Below are positions 1-6,504 of a DNA stretch of 29,872 bases, piece by piece. Every line of letters begins with the position of its first letter. Position 1 is the first letter of the stretch. The translations under genes were made by a program, and so were the position numbers. Origin of the DNA: Betaproteobacteria bacterium (GTDB lineage Bacteria; Pseudomonadota; Gammaproteobacteria; Burkholderiales; Burkholderiaceae_C); assembly GCA_005882155.1 (NCBI GenBank), contig VBCQ01000422.1:1-29872 (forward strand), given 5' to 3'. The notes below the pieces were generated by a model that worked only from the letters and a program-made list of their open reading frames with translations, searched no databases and was not told the DNA's origin.

Positions 1-810
1 CACGATCTGCGCGTGCTCGCGACCGATCTGCAGGTCAGCCCCGACGCCATCGTGCGGATGATCCAGGACCCGCACTCGAATTCGGTGGCGCTGGTGCAGC
101 CGCTCGCGAGCGCCACCGAGCTGCGCATCGTCTGCACCTTCACGATCGAGCAGGCGCAGCCGAGTCTCGTCGAGCCGCCGCTGTCGCCGAGCGCCGAGTT
201 CTTTCCGTTCGCCTACACCGTCGAAGAGCGCTTCGACCTCGAGCATTACCTGCGCCCACATCACGACGATCCGCAAGGCCGGCTCACAGCCTGGGCGCGC
301 CAGTTCATTCGCACCGACGGCCCGACCGCCACGCGCGAGTTGCTGGTGCAGATGAACCAGCACATTCGAGATCATTTCGATTACGCGACGCGCGACGAAG
401 AAGGCACGCAGTCGCCGACGCAAACGCTCGAGCTCAGCCGTGGCACCTGCCGCGACTTCGCGCTGTTGATGATGGAAGCGGCGCGCCGGCTCGTTGTCGC
501 AACCCGCTTCGTCTCGGGCTATCTCTACGACCCCGCGCTCGACGGCTCAGACCCGGCCGACGGCGGCACCGGCATCGTCGGTGCCGGCGCCACGCACGCG
601 TGGCTGCAGGCGTATTTGCCGGGCGCAGGTTGGGTGCCGTTCGATCCGACCAACAACCTGCTCGGCAGCGCCCAGTTGATCCGCGTCGGCGTGGCGCGCG
701 ACCCGAGCCAGGCGGCGCCGATATCCGGCGTCTGGTACGGGCCGGCCGACGCCTACCTGGGCATGGAAGCCACGGTCCAGGTGCGGCGTCAACCCGACCC
801 GAGCGGATAG
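1..810 (+). CDS. Transglutaminase family protein, 5'-truncated by the window edge
   Basis: The open frame runs in from base 1 (first codons read HDLR) with no start codon that fits the family, so the N-terminus lies outside the window; 269 residues are visible. The first ~85 residues resemble the beta-rich bacterial transglutaminase N-terminal domain. The second half is a transglutaminase-like core with a Cys in SRGTCRDFALL, a His in GATHAWLQAYLPG and an Asp in WVPFDPTNN, i.e. the complete Cys-His-Asp triad. No signal peptide can be judged. Relatives are often found beside ATP-grasp/alpha-E genes involved in peptide modification or proteolysis; that context, if present, is off the left edge. 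The substrate is unknown. It ends 14 bases before the convergent gene at 825-1379. Confidence 0.88.
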   Translation, partial: HDLRVLATDLQVSPDAIVRMIQDPHSNSVALVQPLASATELRIVCTFTIEQAQPSLVEPPLSPSAEFFPFAYTVEERFDLEHYLRPHHDDPQGRLTAWARQFIRTDGPTATRELLVQMNQHIRDHFDYATRDEEGTQSPTQTLELSRGTCRDFALLMMEAARRLVVATRFVSGYLYDPALDGSDPADGGTGIVGAGATHAWLQAYLPGAGWVPFDPTNNLLGSAQLIRVGVARDPSQAAPISGVWYGPADAYLGMEATVQVRRQPDPSG

Positions 811-824
811 CCGGCGAGGCGGCT

Positions 825-1379
825 TCAGCTCTTGCCGTACTTCGCGTTCGCTTGCGCGATGCAATTGCTCTTCGCGTCGCCCTTCAGCGCATCGCACTTC
901 TCGATGCTGACCTTGTAGTTGGCGTCACGCTTGTCTTCGGCCGCGTCCTTCTTCGCCGCGGTGACCTTCTTTTCCATCTTCGCGTCGGCCTTGGCCTTCG
1001 TCTCGACGGCCTTGGCTTCCTTGACGCAGACGTCCTTGTCGTTGCCGGTCTTGTCGTCGCACTTTTCCTTGGCCACGGCGTAGTTCGCTTCGGCCTTGGC
1101 GACCTCGAGCTTGATGCGGTCCTTGTCCTTGCCGCTGTTCTTGTACTCGAGCTCGGCCTTGGCGATCTTTTCCTTGGCCTTGGCTTCCTCGACGCACACG
1201 TCCTTTGCGTTGCCGCTCATCTTGCCGCAGGCGTCCTTGTCGGTCTTGTAGGTCGACGCGATGCGATCTTTCTCGGCCTTGTAGTCGGCTTTGCTCATGT
1301 TGTCGGCGGCGTGCGCAGTGCCGAAGGCCATCAGCGCAGCAACCAACAAGGAAGCTTGGAGTGAATGGGAAGTTGACAT
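825..1379 (-). CDS. Secreted Lys/Ala-rich protein with three CX10C repeats, function unknown
   Basis: A 184-residue protein with a clear Sec signal peptide (hydrophobic core at about 8-20, likely cleavage after TAHA at residue 24). The start at 1379 is chosen because AAGGAG lies 6 bases upstream and the signal peptide begins there; the same frame stays open further upstream. The mature part is highly charged and rich in Lys, Ala, Glu and Asp, so it is probably helical. It holds exactly six cysteines as three CX10C pairs (51/62, 107/118, 162/173), spaced 55-56 residues apart. Each pair is preceded by a Tyr nine residues before the first Cys and contains a Gly five residues after it. The pattern suggests three disulfide-closed hairpins in the periplasm. 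I do not recognise a named family. It is probably co-transcribed with the 47-residue gene upstream. Confidence 0.8.
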   Translation of the reverse strand: MSTSHSLQASLLVAALMAFGTAHAADNMSKADYKAEKDRIASTYKTDKDACGKMSGNAKDVCVEEAKAKEKIAKAELEYKNSGKDKDRIKLEVAKAEANYAVAKEKCDDKTGNDKDVCVKEAKAVETKAKADAKMEKKVTAAKKDAAEDKRDANYKVSIEKCDALKGDAKSNCIAQANAKYGKS

Positions 1380-1443
1380 GGGAACTCCTTTCGTCATTGC
1401 GAATGTCCGGAGCACGGCTCCGGCTGGCAGTCGGGCCCGCCGC

Positions 1444-1587
1444 TCACTCGTCGAAGTGGATGCCTTCGAAGTTGCCGAGCGAACCGAGGTCTTCTGCCGC
1501 CTTGAAAATCTCGACCCACATCCATGCCGCCGCTGCGATGGCGGGCAACATGGCCAGAGCCAAGAGAAGAGCACTGAAGCTGCGCAT
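1444..1587 (-). CDS. Small single-span membrane protein (47 aa), unknown function
   Basis: The reading frame starts at ATG 1587 behind a GGGGAG Shine-Dalgarno. Its start context GGAGTTCCCATG is identical to that of the downstream gene at 825-1379, which supports real translation. The product begins MRSFSALLLALAMLPAIAAA and continues with an aromatic/amphipathic stretch (WMWVEIFKA) and an acidic tail. It has one hydrophobic segment (about residues 5-24) that could be a membrane anchor or an uncleaved signal. It has no cysteine and no recognised domain. The gap to the next gene is 64 bases and contains a small hairpin (1407-1423) without a T-run, so the two are likely co-transcribed. The main doubt is its short length. 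Confidence 0.6.
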   Translation of the reverse strand: MRSFSALLLALAMLPAIAAAAWMWVEIFKAAEDLGSLGNFEGIHFDE

Positions 1588-1932
1588 GGGAACTCCCCGA
1601 ACAGGGTTGCAGTGTGGAGGGAGTATCGAGAAGCCGCGCAGAGGCCCCAAGCGGACGGCGCCGCGCAATGGCGTAGTTCTTTTCCTACTCCTCGCGCGTC
1701 ATGGCGACGCTGGCGAAAGTACAAGCACCGTGGCAACGCGCGAGCGGCGTGTGTAGGATACGACTGACGCGTCTGCGCGCGGTCGACCGATGGAAGACAT
1801 GCCCCCCATGCAGCACACTCCAACCAAGCTCAGTGTCGTCTGCCCATCTGCGAAGAGCCTTCGCCCGGCGGCTCCTTCGACCGAGCGCCGCAGTCCATCT
1901 CGAACCCATGTCCACTCCGAGCGACGCAGTCC
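1588..1932. promoter_or_regulatory. Divergent intergenic region (345 nt) between the small membrane gene and the receiver gene
   Basis: I find no credible gene here; the frames that cross it lack start signals and recognisable products. It must hold the promoter of the minus-strand pair 1444-1587/825-1379 and that of the plus-strand receiver gene at 1933. Two things stand out: a minus-strand copy of the TCCTACA element at 1741-1769, and a 25-base imperfect direct repeat (1883-1907 and 1919-1943) with a 36-base period that runs into the receiver start codon. No good sigma-70 -35/-10 pair was recognised. Confidence 0.5.
1741..1769 (-). promoter_or_regulatory. TCCTACA element, copy 1 (candidate regulator site)
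   Basis: Read on the minus strand, this stretch holds CGTCAG (CTGACG at 1764-1769 on the plus strand), TCCTACA (1758 to 1752) and GCTCG (1745 to 1741). The same order and similar spacing recur at 4441-4470 and in part at 5138-5157. It lies about 155 nt upstream of the start codon of the 47-residue membrane protein. The assignment as a binding site is inference from recurrence only. Confidence 0.4.
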
Positions 1933-2337
1933 ATGGCGAACCTGAGAACCTACATCGTTGAAGACAGCCCGGTCATTCGTGAGAATCTGATCGCGACGCT
2001 GGAAGAGATGGTGCCGCTCGAGGTCGTCGGCACGGCCGAAGACGAGTCCACTGCCAAGCATTGGCTCGGTCGGCCCGACAACGCCTGCGACCTCGTCATC
2101 ATCGACATCTTTCTGAAGCGTGGCTCCGGCCTCGGCGTGCTGCAGGCGGTGCGCGGCGCGCAGCGCAAGCTCGTCGTGCTCAGCAACTACGCCACACCCG
2201 ACATGCGGCGCAAGTGCCTCGAACTCGGTGCCGACAAGGTGTTCGACAAGTCCAACGAGATCGACGGGCTGATCAACTATTGCACCCGGCTGGCTCAAGG
2301 CGACAGCGGCAACAGCGCCCACGGTGCGCTGTCGTGA
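1933..2337 (+). CDS. Receiver-only response regulator (CheY-like)
   Basis: A 134-residue stand-alone receiver domain with no output domain. The phosphorylation pocket is complete: acidic pair E10/D11, phosphoacceptor D58 in VIIDIFL, switch Ser84 in VVLSNYA and Lys106 in FDKS. Such proteins act as phosphate sinks or relays, or bind partners directly. The start is set by the conserved MANLRTYIVEDS N-terminus; no good Shine-Dalgarno precedes it (only GAG at 1919-1921). It converges on the LuxR-type regulator at 2364-2996 with 26 bases between them and sits next to a histidine kinase. Sharing that kinase's phosphoryl group is a reasonable guess but not shown. The last ~15 residues (DSGNSAHGALS) look unstructured. 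Confidence 0.88.
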   Translation: MANLRTYIVEDSPVIRENLIATLEEMVPLEVVGTAEDESTAKHWLGRPDNACDLVIIDIFLKRGSGLGVLQAVRGAQRKLVVLSNYATPDMRRKCLELGADKVFDKSNEIDGLINYCTRLAQGDSGNSAHGALS

Positions 2338-2363
2338 CCCACGGCGCGAGCGGTGCGCGCGAC

Positions 2364-2996
2364 CTACTGAATCAAGCCGTTCTTCAGCGCGTAGTAGGTG
2401 AGGTCGCTGTTCGACTCGAGCTTCATCTTCTCCATCACGCGGGTGCGGTAGGTGCTCACGGTCTTCACGCTCAGCGACATGCTCTCGGCCATGTGGCCGA
2501 TGGTTTCGCCTTTGGCCAGGCGCAGGAAGACTTGGAACTCGCGCTCCGACAGCTGCTCGTGCGGCGGCTTGTCGCCTCCGCCTGCCAGCCCGTCGGCGAG
2601 CAGTTCGGCGACGCCGGCAGTGATGTACTTGCGCCCGCGGTGCACGGTGCGGATCGCCTTGACGATCTCTTCGGGGTCGCACTCCTTGTTGAGGTAGCCG
2701 CTCGCGCCCTGGCGCAGCAGCGTCGTCGCGTAATGCTCTTCCGGAAAACCCGACAAGATCAGCACCGGCAGATCCGGCGCGCGCGCCTTGATCGCCGCCA
2801 GCGCATCGACGCCGCTCTGGTCGGGCATCGACAAATCCATCAGCATCACGTCGATGTCGCCCTTGCGCACGAGCTCCAGCGCCTCGCGCCCGTTCGACGC
2901 CTCGCCGGTCACCTTGAGGTCGACCTGATCGGAGAAGTACTGGCGCAACCCCGCGCGCACAATCGCGTGATCGTCGACGATGGCGACTCGAATCAT
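2364..2996 (-). CDS. LuxR/NarL-type DNA-binding response regulator
   Basis: A 210-residue two-domain regulator. The receiver (1-120) has D8/D9, phosphoacceptor D54 in VMLMDLSMP, Ser82 and Lys104. The C-terminal LuxR-type helix-turn-helix (about 148-205) contains LSEREFQVFLRLAKG and the recognition region LSVKTVSTYRTRVMEKM. The length and architecture match NarL/FixJ-type regulators such as UvrY. The gene is divergent from the CHASE3 kinase at 3041-4426 with only 44 bases between start codons, so the two very probably form a cognate pair under a shared control region. Its targets are unknown; the TCCTACA elements nearby are candidates. Confidence 0.93.
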   Translation of the reverse strand: MIRVAIVDDHAIVRAGLRQYFSDQVDLKVTGEASNGREALELVRKGDIDVMLMDLSMPDQSGVDALAAIKARAPDLPVLILSGFPEEHYATTLLRQGASGYLNKECDPEEIVKAIRTVHRGRKYITAGVAELLADGLAGGGDKPPHEQLSEREFQVFLRLAKGETIGHMAESMSLSVKTVSTYRTRVMEKMKLESNSDLTYYALKNGLIQ

Positions 2997-3040
2997 GGCA
3001 GGCCCCGCTCGGACTGACGGTCCGATTGAAGCGAGTTTAG

Positions 3041-4426
3041 ATGCAACACAAGCCGCTGAACATCCTGCTGCGCCTCAGACGCAGTCCGTTGGTGTTTCCA
3101 CTCGCGGCGCTGGCCGCGCTGGCGCTGATCCTCATCAGCGAAGTGGCTTACTGGCATTCCACGTCGTCGATGGGGCAACTCGGCACGATGGCCATCGCGC
3201 GCAACCAGCTCGCGAGCGTGTCGCAACGCGTCGTCGACGCCGAAAGCGGCCAGCGCGGCTACTTGCTGACCGGCCGCCGCGAATATCTCGAGCCCTACCG
3301 CGACGCGTTCGACGACATCGATGCGGCCTTGAAGTGGCTCACCGTCTACTACGCCCACGATCCGCAGGAAGCGCAGGCGATGAAGACGCTGAAGACGCTG
3401 GTTCAGCGCAAGCTGTCTGAGCTCGAGGCGACGATGCGGCTGTACGACGAAGGCCGAACCGAAGCCTGGCGCAGCGTGCTACTGACCGACATCGGCAAGG
3501 AGCAGATGGACGAGATTCGCCGCGTCTCCGAGCAGCTGGTCGCCTCCGAAACGCGCAAGGTCGCGGCCGGCCGAAGGGACGTGTTCAACACCTTGCTGCT
3601 GAACCGCATCGGCGTCGCGGCGATGAGCGCGATCAGCCTGCTCGCGCTCGGCATGTATCTGCGCCAGACCGCGGCGCTCGATGCGCACCGGCGCGAGCGC
3701 GAGCAAGCGATCGAGGCCGAGCGCGACCGGCTCGAGCGCGAGGTCGAGCGCCGTACCGCGCAGCTCACCGAGCTCGCGCAGCACCTGCAAACCGCGCGCG
3801 AGGACGAGCGCAGCCGCCTCGCGCGCGAGCTGCACGACGAGCTCGGAGCGTTGCTCACCGCGGCCAAGCTCGACGCCGCGCGGATCAAGTCGCGTCTGAA
3901 GAGCTCGTCGCCGGAAGCGATCGAGCGCTTGACTCACTTGAACGGCATCCTCAACGACGGCATCGCGCTGAAGCGCCGGATCATCGAAGACTTGCGTCCG
4001 TCGTCGCTGAGCAACCTCGGCTTGCTGGCGGCTCTCGACATCCAGGCCCGCGAGTTCGCGCAGCGCTCGGGCATCGCGGTCGATTGCCGCTGCGAGCCGG
4101 TGGCGTTGACGCCGGCGGCCGAGCTGACGGTCTACCGCATCGTCCAGGAGGCGTTCACCAACATCGCCAAGCACGCGCGCGCCAAGCAGGTCGAAGTCAC
4201 GCTGGCCCAGCACGACAGCACGGCGGAGATCTCGGTGTGCGACGACGGCGCCGGCTTCGACCCTTCGGTGCGTCGCGCCTCGACTCACGGGCTGCTCGGC
4301 ATGCGCTACCGCGTCGAAGCCGAGGGCGGCAGGTTCAGGCTCGAATCGGCCCCGGGCCGCGGGACGCGAGTCAGCGCGACGCTGCCGGCGTGCGCCGCCG
4401 AATCAGAGGCCAGCGTCGCGGCCTGA
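3041..4426 (+). CDS. CHASE3-domain sensor histidine kinase (HisKA_3 type)
   Basis: A 461-residue inner-membrane kinase. TM1 is at about 17-33. A CHASE3-like periplasmic helical domain follows (about 40-180, with the typical VVDAESGQRGYLLTGRREYL motif), then TM2 at about 188-206 and a coiled coil (215-255). The HisKA_3 dimerisation/phosphoacceptor domain has H265 in RELHDELGALL. The HATPase domain has an N-box with N374 (EAFTNIAKHA), DDGAGF at 401-406 and a HGLLGMR G-box. This NarX/DegS-class catalytic core pairs with LuxR-type regulators, in keeping with the divergent gene at 2364-2996. The stimulus is unknown; CHASE3 domains have no general ligand. No strong Shine-Dalgarno precedes ATG 3041. 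The C-terminal tail is Ala-rich. Confidence 0.94.
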   Translation: MQHKPLNILLRLRRSPLVFPLAALAALALILISEVAYWHSTSSMGQLGTMAIARNQLASVSQRVVDAESGQRGYLLTGRREYLEPYRDAFDDIDAALKWLTVYYAHDPQEAQAMKTLKTLVQRKLSELEATMRLYDEGRTEAWRSVLLTDIGKEQMDEIRRVSEQLVASETRKVAAGRRDVFNTLLLNRIGVAAMSAISLLALGMYLRQTAALDAHRREREQAIEAERDRLEREVERRTAQLTELAQHLQTAREDERSRLARELHDELGALLTAAKLDAARIKSRLKSSSPEAIERLTHLNGILNDGIALKRRIIEDLRPSSLSNLGLLAALDIQAREFAQRSGIAVDCRCEPVALTPAAELTVYRIVQEAFTNIAKHARAKQVEVTLAQHDSTAEISVCDDGAGFDPSVRRASTHGLLGMRYRVEAEGGRFRLESAPGRGTRVSATLPACAAESEASVAA

Positions 4427-4440
4427 CGGCAACTTCGCTA

Positions 4441-4470
4441 CGTCAGCGTGGTCCTACAGGCGCGCGCTCG
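4441..4470 (+). promoter_or_regulatory. TCCTACA element, copy 2 (candidate regulator site)
   Basis: CGTCAG at 4441-4446, TCCTACA at 4452-4458 and GCTCG at 4466-4470 repeat the layout of the minus-strand copy at 1741-1769 with a one-base difference in spacing. It lies about 157 nt upstream of the DUF883 gene at 4627. The region 4427-4626 has no gene; it also has a perfect 6-base inverted repeat AAGCTA-CGT-TAGCTT at 4527-4541. Confidence 0.4.
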
Positions 4471-4626
4471 TCCGGCCGACACGGCAACGGGCCCGCTTCC
4501 CATGGTGCCGATCCTGCGCGCTCCCTAAGCTACGTTAGCTTTCTCTTCGGACTGATCCAAGGGAGCTGACGCCCTTCGCCACCGACCTGGTCAGGCCACT
4601 CACCGCAGACCACAGAAAGGCCTCCC

Positions 4627-5007
4627 ATGAACGTCAACAAGTCTCCAAGCCAAGCCACCGACACTGTCGCTGACCAGGCGGCCCAAGGCGGCGAGAGTGC
4701 GATCAAGGCGACTCAGCGCGCCGCGCATGAAACGATCGACCAGCTGTCCGAAAAGGCGAGCGAAATGCGCGATCGCGCCGCGCCGATCATCAATCGGGTC
4801 GCGACGCAAGCCGAGGAGCTCGCAAGGCGCAGTGCCGACGCGGTGCGCGAAACCTCGCAGCAGCTGCGTGACCGCGCCGTTCGCGTCTCCGACAGCACCG
4901 TCGGCTATGTCAAGGACGAGCCGCTGAAATCGATCCTGATTGCTGCTGCCGCAGGCGCGGCGCTGATGGCGCTGGTGACGCTGCTGTCACGGCGCGATCG
5001 CGATTGA
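4627..5007 (+). CDS. DUF883 (ElaB/YqjD-type) tail-anchored inner-membrane protein
   Basis: A 126-residue protein with a long polar, helical N-terminal part (1-98, rich in Ala, Glu, Arg and Gln; amphipathic) and one C-terminal membrane segment (about 102-120, SILIAAAAGAALMALVTLL) followed by RRDRD. This is the layout of the ElaB/YqjD/YgaM family. In E. coli these are stationary-phase, RpoS-linked proteins that anchor ribosomes or other partners to the inner membrane. An AAAGG site lies about 9 bases before ATG 4627. The long upstream leader holds TCCTACA element copy 2. A rho-independent terminator follows at 5104-5126, so it is transcribed separately from the DUF1328 gene downstream. The precise function here is unknown. 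Confidence 0.85.
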   Translation: MNVNKSPSQATDTVADQAAQGGESAIKATQRAAHETIDQLSEKASEMRDRAAPIINRVATQAEELARRSADAVRETSQQLRDRAVRVSDSTVGYVKDEPLKSILIAAAAGAALMALVTLLSRRDRD

Positions 5008-5103
5008 GCGAGCGACGCGACACCGATCCCAACGCCCGTCGCGCGGACTGCGCTGATCCGCCCTCCCTCTGCAGCGCGGTTCGACTCCACGCGACGGCTT
5101 TCA

Positions 5104-5126
5104 GGCGCGCTTCGGCGCGCTCTTTT
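5104..5126 (+). terminator. Rho-independent terminator after the DUF883 gene
   Basis: The stem GCGCGC (5105-5110) pairs with GCGCGC (5115-5120) around a stable TTCG tetraloop and is followed by TCTTTTA. It lies 97 bases after the DUF883 stop and just ahead of the third TCCTACA element. Confidence 0.75.
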
Positions 5127-5130
5127 ATGC

Positions 5131-5157
5131 GGCGTCGTCCTACACACCGAGGGCTCG
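5131..5157 (+). promoter_or_regulatory. TCCTACA element, copy 3 (candidate regulator site)
   Basis: TCCTACA at 5138-5144 and GCTCG at 5153-5157 keep the spacing class of the other two copies (8 bases here, 6 and 7 there). The ten bases TCCTACACAC are identical to copy 1. The CGTCAG half is degenerate here (GGCGTCG). The element starts just past the DUF883 terminator and lies about 113 nt before the DUF1328 start. A 12-base perfect palindrome, AACTCTAGAGTT (5184-5195), follows it and may be a second operator or overlap the core promoter. Confidence 0.4.
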
Positions 5158-5256
5158 CGCTCCGATGGCTCGGGCCACTGCGCAACTCTAGAGTTTGTCC
5201 ATCGAACGACCGCTGAGCCGCCGCGTGCGGCAACGGGTCAACTACAGGAGCGCGTG

Positions 5257-5430
5257 ATGCTGTATTGGGCTCTCGTTTTCGCATTGATTGCCATCGTGGC
5301 CGGTGTGCTCGGCTTCACCAACGTGGCGGCCGGCGCGGCCAGCGTGTCGAAGCTTCTGTTCGGCATCTTCCTGGTGTTGTTCCTGATCGTGCTGGTGATG
5401 GCGTTGCTCGGTGTCACTGCGCTCGGCTGA
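5257..5430 (+). CDS. DUF1328 / UPF0391 (YtjA-type) small membrane protein
   Basis: A 57-residue, almost entirely hydrophobic protein starting MLYWALVFALIAIVAGVLGF. It has two membrane segments (about 3-22 and 33-53) joined by a small-residue loop TNVAAGAASVSK. The sequence pattern (WALVFALIAIVAGVLGF, then KLLFGIFLVLFLIVLV) and the length match the UPF0391/YtjA family. AGGAG at 5246-5250 lies 6 bases before ATG 5257. The function of the family is not established; members are often stress-induced next to DUF883, CsbD and BON proteins, as here. The gene is followed after 48 bases by the ferritin-like gene, without a terminator between, so the two probably form one transcript. Confidence 0.9.
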   Translation: MLYWALVFALIAIVAGVLGFTNVAAGAASVSKLLFGIFLVLFLIVLVMALLGVTALG

Positions 5431-5478
5431 CGCCGCCGCATCGATTCTCTTTTCATTCTCTGCGCGAGGACTCATTCC

Positions 5479-6054
5479 ATGTCCGTGAAGACTTCATCGG
5501 CTCCGCGGCGAACACTGCCCGGCGAGAGCGCTGACCAGCATCTGCAACTCGACAGCCGCGCGATCGAAGCGGCCAAGCGCAGCATCGAAGAAGGCGCCGT
5601 CACACCGAGCTACGGCTTGTGGCGCGACGACATCGTCAAGCTGCTCAACGACGCGCTCGCGACCGAGCTCGTCTGCGTGCTGCGCTACAAGCGCCACTAC
5701 TTCACCGCGCATGGCATGGCGTCGCCGCGCATCGCCGAAGAATTCATGGAGCATGCGCAGGCCGAAGCGCGTCACGGCGACCGCATCGCCGAGCGCATCG
5801 TGCAGCTCGGCGGTGACCCCGATTTTTCGCCCGACAGCCTGAGTCGACGCAGCCATGCCGACTACGACAGCTCGGCTGACTTGAAGGCGATGGTGCGCGC
5901 CAACCTCGTGGCCGAGCGCGTGGCGGTCGAGACCTACCGCCAGATGATCGACCTGATCGGCGACAAGGACCCGACCACGCGACGCCTGCTCGAAGACGTG
6001 CTCCACGACGAGGAAGAGCACGCCGAAGAACTCAAGGACATGCTCGACGAGTAA
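5479..6054 (+). CDS. Ferritin-like protein, bacterioferritin-related but lacking the haem Met
   Basis: A 191-residue four-helix protein with a polar ~45-residue N-terminal extension. The di-iron ligands of bacterioferritin are all present: E63 (helix A), E96 and H99 (helix B, EARH), E146 (helix C, VAERV) and E178/H181 (EEEH). In true bacterioferritin the residue after the helix-B Glu is the haem-ligating Met; here it is Ala97, so haem binding by that route is unlikely. The protein is also about 30 residues longer than classic Bfr. Iron oxidation and storage, or peroxide protection as in Dps-like proteins, is the expected role. A GAGGA site precedes ATG 5479. Its position after the DUF1328 gene supports a stress role. 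Confidence 0.87.
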   Translation: MSVKTSSAPRRTLPGESADQHLQLDSRAIEAAKRSIEEGAVTPSYGLWRDDIVKLLNDALATELVCVLRYKRHYFTAHGMASPRIAEEFMEHAQAEARHGDRIAERIVQLGGDPDFSPDSLSRRSHADYDSSADLKAMVRANLVAERVAVETYRQMIDLIGDKDPTTRRLLEDVLHDEEEHAEELKDMLDE

Positions 6055-6154
6055 CCCGTTTCACCGGCTCGGCCCCTCGGGTGGTGGGGCAGATCTCAGC
6101 CACGTAGACCGCCCTTTCATTCTTGAATGTCAAACGACCCACAGGAGAACCGTC

Positions 6155-6484
6155 ATGCTTGCAAGAACCACCACGCTCGCCGCCGTCATCGCCGCCGCCT
6201 TCGCTTCGACCGCGTTGCTCACCCTGCCCGGCTGCGCCGTGAAGCGGGGCCAGGAAACGGTCGGCGCTTATGTCGACGATGCGGCCATCACCACCGCGGT
6301 GAAGGCGCGCTTCATCGACAACAAGGACGTCGATGCCACTTCCATCAAGGTCGAAACGCTGAACGGCACGGTGATGCTGTCGGGCTTCGCGAAGAACGAA
6401 AAGGAAAAGACGACCGCCGAAGACATCACGCGCAAGGTCAGCGGCGTGAAAGCGGTGAAGAACGAGATTGCCGTTCGTCCCTGA
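6155..6484 (+). CDS. BON-domain lipoprotein (OsmY-like)
   Basis: A 109-residue envelope lipoprotein. A lipoprotein signal peptide ends in the lipobox LPGC, with the acylated Cys at 27. A single BON domain follows (about 42-107) with the typical DAAITTAVKARF start, the VETLNGTVMLSG core and a VKAVKNEIAV end. BON domains bind phospholipid or other hydrophobic surfaces; OsmY and DolP are the E. coli relatives, with two BON domains each, whereas this protein has one. The Shine-Dalgarno is AGGAG about 8 bases before ATG 6155. The 100-base upstream gap probably has its own promoter, though none was recognised. A strong terminator follows at 6505-6554. It is likely exported to the periplasm or outer membrane as part of the stress cluster. 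Confidence 0.9.
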   Translation: MLARTTTLAAVIAAAFASTALLTLPGCAVKRGQETVGAYVDDAAITTAVKARFIDNKDVDATSIKVETLNGTVMLSGFAKNEKEKTTAEDITRKVSGVKAVKNEIAVRP

Positions 6485-6504
6485 ACGACTCGTTTGACGG
6501 TCTG

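Noticed and set aside
1380..1823. In-frame N-terminal extension of the CX10C protein to 1823
   Set aside because: It would bury the signal peptide and the strong AAGGAG site inside the protein and cross the 47-residue gene; the start at 1379 is much better supported.
2061..3017. 318-codon plus-strand open frame across the two response regulator genes
   Set aside because: It runs out of frame through the receiver gene and antisense through the LuxR regulator; both of those have complete domain motifs.
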